Source: Flavobacterium psychrophilum
GTDB taxonomy: Bacteria > Bacteroidota > Bacteroidia > Flavobacteriales > Flavobacteriaceae
Reading direction: 5' to 3'
DNA: 64,000 bases
Assembly (NCBI GenBank): GCA_945872245.1
Contig: CAMBZB010000005.1
Span: 24,654-88,653, forward strand
The position numbers were made by a program, and so were the translations under genes. Below the pieces are notes generated by a model, which searched no databases, was not told where the DNA came from, and saw only the letters and a list, made by a program, of their open reading frames with translations. This document shows, piece by piece, positions 27,252 through 36,315 of the stretch. Positions within the stretch are counted from its first letter, which is position 1, and every line of letters starts with the position of its first letter.

Positions 27252-28019
27252 CTATTTGCTGTTTTTTGTTATAACTTCTTGGGCTAATTGCAGGTAATTG
27301 TTTGCTCCTTTACTTGTGGCATCATAGTTTATAATGCTTTCGCCAAAACTAGGTGCTTCGCTCAACTTCACATTTCTTTGAATAATGGTTTCAAAAACCA
27401 TGTCGTTGAAATGTTTTTGAACTTCCTCAACCACTTGATTGGACAGTCGCAATCGGGAGTCAAACATAGTTAATAATAAACCTTCAATATCCAAGTCAGG
27501 ATTGTGAATTTTTTGGATGCTTTTTATAGTGTTCAATAATTTTCCCAATCCTTCCAGTGCAAAATATTCGCATTGGATTGGAATGATTACAGAATCGGCA
27601 GCGGTTAAGGCATTCAAGGTAAGCAAACCAAGCGATGGCGCACAATCTATGATGATGTAGTCGTACTCATTCTTGATACTTTCTAATGCCTGTTTAAGCA
27701 TGTATTCCCTGTTTTCCTTGTCGACCAATTCGATTTCGATGGCAACAAGGTCAATATGGGACGGAATCACGTCTACATTTGGTGCCGAACTGATCACTAT
27801 GGCTTCCTTTGGCGTGTTGCTGTGTTCCAGAATTTGGTAGGTTCCTATTTCGCTGCTTTCAACATCGATACCCAATCCTGAAGTGGCATTCGCCTGAGGA
27901 TCAGCATCTATAAGCAACACTTTTTTTTCTAAAACACCCAATGAAGCGGCGAGATTTATTGATGTTGTCGTCTTTCCAACTCCTCCTTTTTGATTAGCAA
28001 TCGCAATGATTTTGCCCAT
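27252..28019 (-). CDS. parA: Chromosome partitioning ATPase ParA (Soj type)
   Basis: Deviant-Walker ATPase driving chromosome segregation with ParB; 255 aa. Walker A is IIAIANQKGGVGKTTTSINLA (residues 4-24, KGGVGKT), Walker A' is VLLIDADPQANATSGLG, and Walker B is YIIIDCAPSLGLLTLNAL. It is first in a minus-strand run parA-parB-DUF5683-dapB-lepB-wbqC. A near-consensus TATTTTTA sits about 25 bp upstream. Three phased GTTARC words lie further upstream at 28082-28108. Confidence 0.96.
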   Translation of the reverse strand: MGKIIAIANQKGGVGKTTTSINLAASLGVLEKKVLLIDADPQANATSGLGIDVESSEIGTYQILEHSNTPKEAIVISSAPNVDVIPSHIDLVAIEIELVDKENREYMLKQALESIKNEYDYIIIDCAPSLGLLTLNALTAADSVIIPIQCEYFALEGLGKLLNTIKSIQKIHNPDLDIEGLLLTMFDSRLRLSNQVVEEVQKHFNDMVFETIIQRNVKLSEAPSFGESIINYDATSKGANNYLQLAQEVITKNSK

Positions 28020-28081
28020 TTATTTTTTTGAATTTTGAACGGTAAAAATACAATTAATTATCGTTTCTGAAAATCTATTTT

Positions 28082-28108
28082 GTTAACATTTGTTAGCGTT
28101 TCGTTAGC
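28082..28108. repeat. Three phased GTTARC direct repeats upstream of parA
   Basis: GTTAAC (28082-28087), GTTAGC (28092-28097) and GTTAGC (28103-28108) recur at 10 and 11 bp, about one helical turn apart, 65-90 bp upstream of the parA start. This phasing suits a protein binding one DNA face, but no known site is recognised. Confidence 0.35.
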
Positions 28109-28172
28109 ATGGGTTTTCAGAAATAGTGTTACTGGATTTTTTATTGTTTTTAGGAGCTTTTTTACGCTTTAC

Positions 28173-28231
28173 GTTACACTCTTTTATTCGGTATAAACCT
28201 CATAAAAGGATTTCCACTTCCATCGGGGCTA
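28173..28231 (+). repeat. Dispersed element: GTTACA + hairpin + conserved tail (copy 1)
   Basis: GTTACA (28173-28178) is followed by a stem CTTTTAT (28181-28187)/ATAAAAG (28202-28208). The tail 28208-28231, GGATTTCCACTTC then C, then ATCGGGGCTA, is identical at 23 of 24 positions to 63553-63576. The stem sequences of the two copies differ but both can pair. An ORF reading through it (28126-28335) has no protein-like features. Confidence 0.55.
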
Positions 28232-28258
28232 AAAAAAAAGAGAACCAAATCAGTTCTC
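28231..28258 (-). terminator. Intrinsic terminator of the SDR gene
   Basis: Read on the minus strand: GAGAAC stem, 7-base loop, GTTCTC stem (28258-28240), then nine T (28239-28231). It lies 55 bp past the SDR stop codon. Confidence 0.8.
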
Positions 28259-28312
28259 CGTTTTTAAATTATACATCTGAATTTATTCAGTTTTTCTGCA
28301 GTCTGAAATCCG

Positions 28313-29194
28313 CTAACTATTCTTCTTCGCTTTAATCATGAGTTCTAATTGATCCCAAAGTTCTTCTGGAATGGCCTCGAGCATATTAAATTCCCCAGCT
28401 CCTTTCAGCCATTCCCCGCCGTCAATGACGATAACTTCTCCGTTGATGTAGCCTGAAAAATCAGAAACCAAATAAGCAGCTAAATTCGCTAATTCCTGAT
28501 GGTTTCCTACACGTTTCAAAGGTACTTTTTTGGACATATCGAATTTTTCAGCCAAGTTACCGGGTAGTAATCGGTCCCAAGCCCCTTTTGTAGGGAATGG
28601 TCCTGGCGCAATAGCATTGGAACGGATGCCATATTTTGCCCATTCCACGGCTAGACTTCGGGTCATCGCTAGCACACCGGCTTTTGCAGCAGCGCTTGGT
28701 ACCACATAAGCCGAGCCTGTGAAGGCATAAGTCGTCACAATATTTAAAATAGTAGATGATTCTTGTTTGCTGTCAATCCAATGTTTCCCGAAGGCGAGGG
28801 TGCAGTTCTTGGAGCCTTTCAGAACAATATCAAGTACGGTATCAAAGGCATTTGCTGATAATCTTTCGGTTGGTGAAATAAAATTTCCTGCTGCATTGTT
28901 CAGCAAAACATCTACTTTTCCAAAAGCTTTCAGTACTTCTTGTAGCATAACTTCCACTTGGTCATACTGCCGCACATCACATTGAACAGCAAGACAAGTT
29001 TCGCCAGTTTCAGCTTCTAATTCGGATGCTGTTGTTTTTAATTTTTCAAGATCTCTCGAAGTGATAGCTACTTTTGCCCCCAATTCCATAAAATAGCGGG
29101 TCATGGCTTTACCCAATCCACTGCCGCCACCCGTTACGACAATTACCTTGCCTTTTAGGGCATCATCACGTAGCATTTTTGCAGAGAAATCCAT
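28313..29194 (-). CDS. SDR-family oxidoreductase, 2,4-dienoyl-CoA reductase-like
   Basis: NADP-dependent short-chain dehydrogenase, 293 aa. The cofactor motif is VVTGGGSGLGKAM (residues 19-31), followed by NNAAGNFISPTERLS, closely resembling mitochondrial 2,4-dienoyl-CoA reductases. PSAAAKAGVLAMTRSLAVEW holds the position of the catalytic Lys, and the usual Tyr of YxxxK is replaced by Ser/Ala context, as in DECR-type SDRs. A role in oxidising unsaturated fatty acyl-CoAs is likely. It appears monocistronic with its own terminator. Confidence 0.85.
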   Translation of the reverse strand: MDFSAKMLRDDALKGKVIVVTGGGSGLGKAMTRYFMELGAKVAITSRDLEKLKTTASELEAETGETCLAVQCDVRQYDQVEVMLQEVLKAFGKVDVLLNNAAGNFISPTERLSANAFDTVLDIVLKGSKNCTLAFGKHWIDSKQESSTILNIVTTYAFTGSAYVVPSAAAKAGVLAMTRSLAVEWAKYGIRSNAIAPGPFPTKGAWDRLLPGNLAEKFDMSKKVPLKRVGNHQELANLAAYLVSDFSGYINGEVIVIDGGEWLKGAGEFNMLEAIPEELWDQLELMIKAKKNS

Positions 29195-29287
29195 AAGCTT
29201 GGTTTTTAAATGTAAATATAAGGAAAATAATTAGTATGCATGCATAGTAAATAACGAAGTTTTAAAACTAATTTTCTAGAATTAAGA

Positions 29288-30415
29288 TCAAACAGCACAC
29301 AATCTTTTCGCAGCTTCTTCAAGCGTTTTATTGTCTTTCGCAAAGCAAAACCGAATCAATTTCAAGTCTTTCCCATCGGCATAAAAAGCAGAAATTGGAA
29401 TCGCAGCTACGCCATATTCAACAACCAAGCGGGTACAAAAATCAACATCATTTTCATCAGAAATTGCGGCATAGGAAACCAACTGAAAATAAGTTCCTTC
29501 GCAAGGCATCAATTCAAATCGGCTGTTTTGGAGCAGTTTTCTAAAATAGTCCCGTTTTTCCTGATAGAATTTTCCAAGTTCTTTCACCGAAATAACCTCT
29601 ATATAATTACTTATTGCTGCTTGAGCCAGGCTATTTACACTGAAAACCAAATACTGATGCACTTTTTTAATTTCCTTCGTCAAATATTCTGGTGCCACGA
29701 GATAACCAATTCTCCATCCAGTGATGTGGAATGATTTTCCAAAAGAGGAAACAATAATACTTCTTTCTACTATTTTTTTTCTGGAATGTATGGAAATGTG
29801 TTTTTGTTCAAATGAAATAAATTCATAAACTTCATCGGATAGCAATAAGATATTCGGGTATTTTTCGAGTAAATTTTCCAAAGCTAAAAAATCATTTTCT
29901 TTCCAAATTTTCCCTGTGGGATTGTGGGGGCTATTAATGATTAACATTCTGGTTTTATTCGTAATAACTTTTTCAATCCGCTCCCAATTTGGTGAATAAT
30001 CATCGTTCAAGTCAACTCTAATGGCTTTGGCATTACACAATAACGTAGGCGCTTCATAATTATCAAAACTTGGGTCAAGAATTAGGACTTCTTCGTCTGC
30101 TTTTATTAAAGCCAAAATACTTGTAAAAAGCGCTTGAGTGGCTCCAGTTGTAACTAGTATTTCGTTTTCGGGCAAAACAATTCGTTGGTAAGAGTCTAAA
30201 ATTAGTTTAGCAATTTTGGTTAAAAGAGTAGGAAAACCGGATATTGGCAGGTATTGATGCACATCTTTTTTAACCACTTCGGCCACGATAGCAGCCAGTT
30301 TTTCATCCACAGCAAAATTCGGAAATCCTTGTGCCAAGTTTATGGCATTGTTTTCCGTTGCCATTTTAGTCATTATAGCAAAAATGCTAGCCGTTACATT
30401 TGGGAGTTTTGACAT
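29288..30415 (-). CDS. Class-I aminotransferase, methionine/kynurenine aminotransferase-like
   Basis: PLP-dependent transaminase of 375 aa. The N-terminal INLAQGFPNF is characteristic of the YbdL/kynurenine aminotransferase group. NSPHNPTGKIWKENDF and LLSDEVYEFISF contribute to PLP binding, and the catalytic Lys is in SSFGKSFHITGWRIGYLVAP near residue 231. The C-terminus has LIRFCFAKDNKTLEEAAKRL (substrate-carboxylate Arg). Likely substrates are methionine, glutamine or aromatic amino acids; the exact one is not clear. It follows scpA by about 60 bp on the same strand. Confidence 0.87.
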   Translation of the reverse strand: MSKLPNVTASIFAIMTKMATENNAINLAQGFPNFAVDEKLAAIVAEVVKKDVHQYLPISGFPTLLTKIAKLILDSYQRIVLPENEILVTTGATQALFTSILALIKADEEVLILDPSFDNYEAPTLLCNAKAIRVDLNDDYSPNWERIEKVITNKTRMLIINSPHNPTGKIWKENDFLALENLLEKYPNILLLSDEVYEFISFEQKHISIHSRKKIVERSIIVSSFGKSFHITGWRIGYLVAPEYLTKEIKKVHQYLVFSVNSLAQAAISNYIEVISVKELGKFYQEKRDYFRKLLQNSRFELMPCEGTYFQLVSYAAISDENDVDFCTRLVVEYGVAAIPISAFYADGKDLKLIRFCFAKDNKTLEEAAKRLCAV

Positions 30416-30473
30416 AATCTTTTTTTAATACACCTGACCCGTTTTTGAATCCTGTCAGTTGTGAAAAGTAATA

Positions 30474-32594
30474 CTAATTTAACAATATCTCCAAAATACT
30501 TATCGCAGCCTCGCTAATTTTCGTTCCTGGACCAATAACTGCAACCACTCCGCCATCAAACAAATAGTTGTAATCTTGCGGAGGAATCACGCCACCTACA
30601 ATCACCATAATATCAGGACGGCCGTATTTTTTGAGTTCTTCGATGACTTGTGGCACTAGGGTTTTGTGCCCTGCCGCGAGCGAGGAAATACCCAGAACAT
30701 GTACGTCGTTTTCTACGGCTTGCTTGGCAACTTCGGCGGGTGTTTGAAAAAGTGGACCTATATCCACATCAAAACCTAGATCGGCATAACTGGTAGCGAC
30801 TACTTTGGCACCGCGGTCATGGCCGTCTTGCCCTATTTTGGCAATCATGATTCTAGGACGACGACCTTCTTTTTCGGCAAATTTGTCGGCTAGTTGTTTG
30901 GCTTTCTCGAAGCTTTTGTCGTCTTTCATTTCTTTGCTATACACGCCACTAAAGGATTTAATTTGTGCTTTGTATCTTCCGAAAACAGTTTCCAGTGCAT
31001 CACTGATTTCACTGAGAGTCGCCCTATTTCTGGCGGCTTCAATGGCCAATTCGAGTAAATTACCTTCTCCGGTTTGGGCACAAAGGGTTAATTTGTTAAG
31101 TGAAAGTAGTACTTTTTCGGTATTTCTGTTGGCTTTAATTCGGTTTAATTGTTCGATTTGTTGCTGGCGGACTATGTGGTTGTCGACATCTAGAATTTGC
31201 AGGGGAGCTTCCTTTTCTAATTGGTATTTGTTGACACCAACAAGGATATCCTGACCGCTATCGATTCGGGCTTGTTTTCGGGCTGCGGCTTCTTCGATGC
31301 GCAGTTTCGGAATGCCGGCTTCAATGGCTTTGGTCATGCCTCCCAATGCTTCAACTTCTTCAATAAGTTTCCAGGCGTTTTGCGCTATTTCATGGGTCAA
31401 ACGCTCCACATAATAACTGCCTCCCCACGGATCGACAGTTTTGGTGATTTTGGTTTCTTCCTGTAAATAGATTTGGGTGTTTCTGGCAATTCTTGCCGAG
31501 AAATCCGTGGGCAAAGCAATTGCTTCATCCAAGGCATTGGTGTGAAGGGATTGTGTTCCGCCAAAGACTGCCGCTGCCGCTTCGATACAGGTTCGCGCCA
31601 CATTATTAAAAGGATCTTGCAGGGTCAAACTCCAACCCGATGTTTGACAATGGGTTCGCAAGGCTAATGATTTAGGATCTTTAGGGTTGAATTGTTGAAC
31701 TAATTTTGCCCAAATCATTCTCCCGGCTCGCATCTTGGCAATTTCCATGAAATGGTTCATCCCAATACCCCAAAAAAACGAGAGGCGAGGGGCGAAGTCA
31801 TCGATTTTCATTCCTGTGGAAAGTCCAGTTCTGATGTATTCTAAGCCATCGGCAAGGGTGTATGCCAACTCTATATCGGCAGTTGCTCCCGCTTCCTGAA
31901 TATGATAGCCCGATATGGAAATCGGGTGGAATTTCGGCATTTTATCGGTGATAAATTTAAAGATATCGGCACTAATTTTCATTGAAGGTTCAGGGGGGTA
32001 GATATAAGTATTGCGCACCATAAACTCCTTCAAAATATCATTTTGTATCGTTCCTGAAAGTTGTTCGGGTGTTACGCCTTGTTCCTCGGCAGCGACAATA
32101 TAGAACGCCATAATGGGTAATACTGCGCCGTTCATGGTCATGGAAACCGACATTTCGTCGAGTGGAATTTGGTCAAACAACACCTTCATATCTTCAACGG
32201 AATCAATGGCGACTCCTGCTTTACCCACGTCAGCCAACACACGTTCGTGATCCGAATTATAACCCCGATGCGTGGGTAAATCGAAGGCCACGGAAAGTCC
32301 TTTTTGTCCTGCGGCTAGATTTCTTCTGTAAAAAGCGTTGCTTTCTTCGGCGGTCGAAAATCCTGCATATTGCCGAATCGTCCAAGGGTGGCGCACGTAC
32401 ATCGTGGTATGGGGACCGCGTAAATGGGGTGCAAAGCCAGCTCCGAAATCAAGGTGCTCCAGATTTTCGATGTCTTTTTCGGAATAATTTGGTTTTAGTT
32501 TGATGCCTTCGGCGCTGAGGAAGCTATTTTCTTCTAACTTCTCACTTCTCACTTCCGACTTTTCAATTTTAATATGTTGGAGGTTCTTTCTCAA
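30474..32594 (-). CDS. scpA: Methylmalonyl-CoA mutase, large (catalytic) subunit
   Basis: Adenosylcobalamin-dependent isomerisation of succinyl-CoA and methylmalonyl-CoA; 706 aa. The TIM-barrel half includes [53 protein letters not shown] and [15 protein letters not shown]. The B12-binding half has the base-off histidine in [16 protein letters not shown] near residue 590, and [11 protein letters not shown]. Residues about 10-22 ([12 protein letters not shown]) are encoded by a heptameric DNA repeat that looks like an insertion in the N-terminal linker. The small subunit lies upstream at 33701, unusually separated by three small genes. Confidence 0.96.
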   Translation of the reverse strand: MRKNLQHIKIEKSEVRSEKLEENSFLSAEGIKLKPNYSEKDIENLEHLDFGAGFAPHLRGPHTTMYVRHPWTIRQYAGFSTAEESNAFYRRNLAAGQKGLSVAFDLPTHRGYNSDHERVLADVGKAGVAIDSVEDMKVLFDQIPLDEMSVSMTMNGAVLPIMAFYIVAAEEQGVTPEQLSGTIQNDILKEFMVRNTYIYPPEPSMKISADIFKFITDKMPKFHPISISGYHIQEAGATADIELAYTLADGLEYIRTGLSTGMKIDDFAPRLSFFWGIGMNHFMEIAKMRAGRMIWAKLVQQFNPKDPKSLALRTHCQTSGWSLTLQDPFNNVARTCIEAAAAVFGGTQSLHTNALDEAIALPTDFSARIARNTQIYLQEETKITKTVDPWGGSYYVERLTHEIAQNAWKLIEEVEALGGMTKAIEAGIPKLRIEEAAARKQARIDSGQDILVGVNKYQLEKEAPLQILDVDNHIVRQQQIEQLNRIKANRNTEKVLLSLNKLTLCAQTGEGNLLELAIEAARNRATLSEISDALETVFGRYKAQIKSFSGVYSKEMKDDKSFEKAKQLADKFAEKEGRRPRIMIAKIGQDGHDRGAKVVATSYADLGFDVDIGPLFQTPAEVAKQAVENDVHVLGISSLAAGHKTLVPQVIEELKKYGRPDIMVIVGGVIPPQDYNYLFDGGVVAVIGPGTKISEAAISILEILLN
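32531..32565. repeat. Heptameric repeat inside the scpA reading frame
   Basis: Five 7-bp units of consensus CTTCTCA (plus-strand view) in strict register. They total 35 bp and encode the polar N-terminal residues 10-22 of the mutase. This is the only array of this kind in the window that is translated. Confidence 0.75.
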
Positions 32595-32604
32595 GGCTTA
32601 ATTT

Positions 32605-32895
32605 TTATAAGATATTTAATTTACTATCTCTTGAGGAATGATAAATGGCTTTGATAACAACAACGTTTTTATAAACGGTAAAATGAATTAAATAAGGAAA
32701 TGTAGTTAACATTATTATTCTAACTTCGCCATGTCGTATTTGAAAATGAAAAGGATATTTTTTTATAATTGCTATACTTTCTTTAAAGGAGAGATGAAAT
32801 CTTTCAGCCAATTTTGAATCTACATTTTTGTACCAAAGGAGGGATTCTCTAAAATCAATTTTAGCCTCGTCAATAATGACAATTTTATAATTCAT
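32605..32895 (-). CDS. RelE/ParE-family toxin
   Basis: A 96-aa protein with the ParE/RelE plasmid-stabilisation fold: YKIVIIDEAKIDFRESLLWYKNVDSKLAERFHLSFKESI, then IRHGEVRIIMLTTFPYLIHFTVYKNVVVIKAIYHSSRD. It overlaps the upstream 77-aa antitoxin by 11 nt, the normal arrangement. Whether it acts on gyrase (ParE) or ribosome-bound mRNA (RelE) cannot be told. It sits 10 bp upstream of scpA, so the pair interrupts the mutase operon. Confidence 0.85.
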   Translation of the reverse strand: MNYKIVIIDEAKIDFRESLLWYKNVDSKLAERFHLSFKESIAIIKKYPFHFQIRHGEVRIIMLTTFPYLIHFTVYKNVVVIKAIYHSSRDSKLNIL

Positions 32896-33118
32896 TTTCT
32901 ATTTCTTTCAAAAAATCATCAATATCGGTGGCCTTTTCTGGATTTTTTAAATACTTTTTAGTTCGTTCCCTGACTTCATCTATTTGCCATTGCGGTATTT
33001 CATATTTTGCGGAAGAAGGCAAAATAATCACGTCGACTTCCTCAGCATTAAAATCATCAGGAAGCGTAATGTTTATTTTATGATTTTTTACTTTAACGGT
33101 TTGTCTTATTGCTTCCAT
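32885..33118 (-). CDS. Antitoxin of the RelE/ParE module
   Basis: A 77-aa acidic partner. The N-terminal IRQTVKVKNHKINITLPDDF resembles a swapped-hairpin or AbrB-like DNA-binding strand, and the C-terminal half is helical and acidic (EKATDIDDFLKEIENEL), suited to wrapping the toxin. It overlaps the toxin by 11 nt. The identification rests mainly on size, charge and context. Confidence 0.75.
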   Translation of the reverse strand: MEAIRQTVKVKNHKINITLPDDFNAEEVDVIILPSSAKYEIPQWQIDEVRERTKKYLKNPEKATDIDDFLKEIENEL

Positions 33119-33234
33119 ATTTTTTTGTTTTGATAGGTAAATATAACACTATTATTTTGATAAACATTTCTTCTTCTAGCTGATCCTCAGAAGACAAAAT
33201 CATCAGCAATTGAGGGGGGTATCATTTTTACGCA

Positions 33235-33690
33235 TTATTTATCAACGATTTTGAAAGTCCATTTCCGATTGGAACGGTTTGTATTAATGCTCTCCATCAA
33301 GCCTGCACCGATTGTGGTGCCTCCACCTGCTACAAACAGCAGAAACGCATTATTACTTCCGTTCTTAGCGGCCACTAATGAGGCACTCATGGTTGCCAAT
33401 CCAGCAATTAAAACCCCGGTTTTGACAGCTCCCAAAAATGCGGATTGCCTTTTTATGCTTCGGATGCTGTCTATTTTTATGGATTGATTCCCAATAAGAA
33501 TCGATTGGTTGTCTGAAAAATGCCATCTTCCAACGTGTTTTTTCTCATCCAATGTTCTTATTTTGAGTCGTTGATTCTCTTTGAAAAACCTTGTTTTACC
33601 GTTGTTTCTATTGGTGATTTCAATTGCCTTTTGTTGGGAAAACGCCGTTAATACGGTTAAAAATAATACGAAATAAAGTATTTTTTTCAT
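33235..33690 (-). CDS. Small exported protein of unknown function
   Basis: A 151-aa protein with a signal peptide (KKILYFVLFLTVLTAFSQQ, cleavage near residue 19). A beta-rich region containing NRNNGKTRFFKENQRLKIRTLDEKK follows, then a hydrophobic Gly/Ala-rich stretch (residues about 89-130, AVKTGVLIAGLATMSASLVAAK). No family is recognised. It starts 10 bp after mutA ends on the same strand and so is inside the mutase transcription unit. Confidence 0.65.
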   Translation of the reverse strand: MKKILYFVLFLTVLTAFSQQKAIEITNRNNGKTRFFKENQRLKIRTLDEKKHVGRWHFSDNQSILIGNQSIKIDSIRSIKRQSAFLGAVKTGVLIAGLATMSASLVAAKNGSNNAFLLFVAGGGTTIGAGLMESINTNRSNRKWTFKIVDK

Positions 33691-33700
33691 GGTTGTAGGT

Positions 33701-35074
33701 TTAGTTATTTTCTGCTTTGAGTCTTTCCTGCTCGATTTTTTCGGCTAGTCGTCTTTCGATTAGGGGCGTGATCAAGGTTTTTCTGGGTTTTATTTTCACG
33801 AAGGGGAATAGTTCTAAATTGTCCTTCATGCGGTCGTTTGTATTGGGGTGTTTGTTGGTTCCCAAAAGAATTTCTTTGCCGGCATCGAACAATTCCTGTT
33901 CCTTGTTCGCACTTTCCTGGATTTTTCTTTGAATGATTCCTGCGTTCAACTGTTTCAAGAAACCGCCTTGGGCTTCAATATCATGGAATAAAGCCAAGGC
34001 TTTTTCGGCCAATTGTTGGGTCAGGCTTTCGATGTAATAACTGCCGTCAGCGGGGTTGTTGACTTTGTCAAAATGGCTCTCATGTTTGAGAATCAGCAAT
34101 TGATTCCGGGCGATGCGGTCGCCAAATTCATTGTCTTTGTGGTATATCGCGTCGTAAGGCAGGTTGGCAATGGCATCGGCACCGCCCAGAATGGCACTCA
34201 TGCATTCGGTGGTGGTGCGGAGCATGTTTATGTTGTAATCGTATAGGGTTTTGTTGCGTTTTGTGGGCGAAACCAGGATATGGCAATCTATATTGTGGTT
34301 GTATTCTTTGGCAATGAGATTGAAAAGTAAGCGCAAGGCGCGGAGTTTTGCTATTTCGAAAAAGTAATTCGTCCCTACCGAAACCTGAAAAACGATGGGC
34401 TTGTCTATTTTTGAAATTCGGTTGAAATACTCATTTACGTGTGCTAAGCTATAGGCAATTTGCTGCACCATCGTAGCGCCAGCATTTTGGTACAAGCCGC
34501 TGTCAATACTCAAAAGTCCCTGAACCCGGAGAGAGGAGGCTTTGAACAATTCGTTAAGGGTGTCGAAATTTGTTTTTTCGTTGGACACAAACCAATTGCC
34601 TTCTTTGGCTAAATGCCCTATTGGGTCGAGGTTGCAAAAGAGATTTGTGTTTTTATGTTGGGCAATCGCCTCTATTTTTTTGATAAAATCGACAGAGAGA
34701 AAACCCAAGTTGAAATAAATCGTTATCTTCTCTAACGGTAGGTTTTTCAAAATTTTTTCGACATCGGTTTGCTCGTTGATAATGGTAAAACGTAGGCTTT
34801 CGGCACCACGAGCGATACTGTCTAAGGCTCTAAGGTTTGATTTTGTAAGGTCGTGAACAAAAATATTCTGGCAGATTTTAAATCCGGTCGCCTTAGTGTT
34901 TGGAGAAAAACTTCCCTTGAATTCGTCCCTGTGGTAAAAAGGTTTTACCTGAATATCTTCCGGGGAATTCCAAATTAGGGTGTCGTTATAGTCAGCGCCA
35001 TCGAGTTCAAACTGGATTCGTTGTTTCCACTGCTTGGAGGAAATAGGGTCGAAATCGTCGAATAACTTTTTCAT
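33701..35074 (-). CDS. mutA: Methylmalonyl-CoA mutase, small subunit
   Basis: Non-catalytic partner of the mutase, 457 aa and shorter than classical small subunits (about 600). It keeps the TIM-barrel-like region (SVGTNYFFEIAKLRALRLLFNLIAKEY, TTTECMSAILGGADAIANLPYD, NQLLILKHESHFDKVNNPADGSYYIESLTQQLAEKAL) but lacks a C-terminal cobalamin-binding domain; this truncated form is usual in Flavobacteria. It follows the septum-formation gene by about 30 bp and leads into the small genes before scpA. Confidence 0.92.
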   Translation of the reverse strand: MKKLFDDFDPISSKQWKQRIQFELDGADYNDTLIWNSPEDIQVKPFYHRDEFKGSFSPNTKATGFKICQNIFVHDLTKSNLRALDSIARGAESLRFTIINEQTDVEKILKNLPLEKITIYFNLGFLSVDFIKKIEAIAQHKNTNLFCNLDPIGHLAKEGNWFVSNEKTNFDTLNELFKASSLRVQGLLSIDSGLYQNAGATMVQQIAYSLAHVNEYFNRISKIDKPIVFQVSVGTNYFFEIAKLRALRLLFNLIAKEYNHNIDCHILVSPTKRNKTLYDYNINMLRTTTECMSAILGGADAIANLPYDAIYHKDNEFGDRIARNQLLILKHESHFDKVNNPADGSYYIESLTQQLAEKALALFHDIEAQGGFLKQLNAGIIQRKIQESANKEQELFDAGKEILLGTNKHPNTNDRMKDNLELFPFVKIKPRKTLITPLIERRLAEKIEQERLKAENN

Positions 35075-35103
35075 TTGTTGGCTTCGGATATTCCTTTTTC
35101 GGT

Positions 35104-35427
35104 TTATTTTTTTTCTAGGGTGTCGCCTTCAAAATCAACGAGGTAAATATCTTCGTTCTCTTTTTTCATATAGTATTTTTCGCGGGCGTATTTCTCAATC
35201 TGGTAGGGGTTTTTGAGCAGTTTGATATTTTCCTTGTCTTTCTTGATTTCCTGCTGATAATAGGCTTTGTTGTCTTCCAGCTCCTCAATCTGCGAGTTTA
35301 GAAAGCGGTGGTCGAAATAGGAATAATTGTCCAGAAACAGCATCCATGCCGAAAAAAACAGCAATACCCATACGTATTTGTTGCTTAAAAATGAAAACCA
35401 AGGCTTGTCTTTAAGAGAATTTGTCAT
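35104..35427 (-). CDS. Septum formation initiator family protein (DivIC/FtsB-like)
   Basis: A 107-aa bitopic membrane protein. It has a short cytoplasmic N-terminus, a membrane segment KYVWVLLFFSAWMLFLDNY (about residues 18-36), a coiled coil QIEELEDNKAYYQQEIKKDKENIKLL, and the family motif NPYQIEKYAREKYYMKKENEDIYLVDF. It is expected to join FtsL/FtsQ in the division complex. It stands first in the run leading to mutA. The 5' neighbour often found in relatives (uridine kinase) is absent here, replaced by T9SS-gene remains. Confidence 0.9.
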   Translation of the reverse strand: MTNSLKDKPWFSFLSNKYVWVLLFFSAWMLFLDNYSYFDHRFLNSQIEELEDNKAYYQQEIKKDKENIKLLKNPYQIEKYAREKYYMKKENEDIYLVDFEGDTLEKK

Positions 35428-35629
35428 TTGGATTGTGATTTTTAGTGTTGTGTAAGAAACAGTGCGTTGCTTCCATCGGCAAGTTTAGGATACTATTTTT
35501 TCAATTGTTTATAAGTTTCAAAAATAGTTAAAAACGATGTATTTTGCACTTTTGTTTCTAAAATATTTTAAGGGATGATTTATTGTTTTTTAATCTTTTA
35601 AGTTGATTTTTTCTCTCTCCAAACCTTTC

Positions 35630-36032
35630 GGGACGAGCAACAGTGTGCCGACCAAGCAAATTACGGTTGTCATGTTGCCTGGGGGTACCTATTTGTTGAC
35701 CATTCGGCATCGAGGAACTGCAGGAGGAACAAATTCTAGTACCTATTCTGTATGCTTCAACTGAAGTTACTATTTGAACCGGACTAGAAGCAGCAGTTAC
35801 TGAAGCACTCAAAGTGGTGGCCTATCCAAACCCATCTACGGAAGGATTCAGAGTTAAATCTGGTAACGGAAAATCATTTGGAGTACAGGTGTATAACATG
35901 TTGGGTCGTTCAATCGAACAACGTCAAATGTCATCTGATGCTCAAATAGGGTCTAACTATGCTAAAGGGGTGTACAATGTAATTGTAAACCAAGGAGCAA
36001 ACGTGAAAACGCTACGAGTGATCAAGCAATAA
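35630..36032 (+). pseudogene. Remnant of a T9SS-exported surface protein
   Basis: One frame gives PTKQITVVMLPGGTYLLTI and then GGTNSSTYSVCFN before TGA. After a frame change, with another in-frame stop at about 35778, a clean type-A sorting domain follows (KVVAYPNPSTEGF to VKTLRVIKQ, 35814-36032). The N-terminal secretion signal and most of the body are gone. A terminator hairpin follows at 36062. It is a 3' fragment left after deletion of a surface-protein gene. Confidence 0.8.
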
Positions 36033-36061
36033 TTTGTAATACTTGTTTTTTAGATTAGGGA

Positions 36062-36092
36062 AAGCCACTTCAGAAATGAAGTGGCTTTTTGA
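36062..36092 (+). terminator. Intrinsic terminator after the T9SS remnant
   Basis: Arms AAGCCACTTC (36062-36071) and GAAGTGGCTT (36078-36087), loop AGAAAT, then T residues. It has the same stem as the hairpin at 17788. Confidence 0.8.
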
Positions 36093-36315
36093 TTATTGTA
36101 TATTGGAAACAGCTCTTCTCAAATATTGTAGGGTGTAATTTATATCTGGGGTGTGTCTTGTATTTTTATCAATTGATGCTTGTTCATTTTATTATTGGTT
36201 CCTAGAATCGTTTTTGGTTGTTTTGGGTTAGAAAAAATATTGACTTTACGCCTTTATTCTAGCTAGAAATAATTATTTTTGCTCCCTATTAAAATAAGTA
36301 ATAGTAATTCGTATT
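36093..36315 (+). promoter_or_regulatory. Gap with putative promoter of the alpha-oxoamine synthase gene
   Basis: TATTTTTG at 36274-36281, followed by C, matches the TAnnTTTG consensus 35 bp before the ATG. The remaining DNA shows no gene or notable repeat. Confidence 0.5.

Noticed and set aside
26348-28312. Canonical parS site near parAB
   Set aside because: No TGTTTCACGTGAAACA-like 16-mer was found by eye here or elsewhere in the window.
28126-28335. 69-residue plus-strand frame through the dispersed element
   Set aside because: Covers a hairpin, a terminator and the SDR 3' end; only the ISTSIGA stretch recurs at 63553, which is better explained as a DNA/RNA element.
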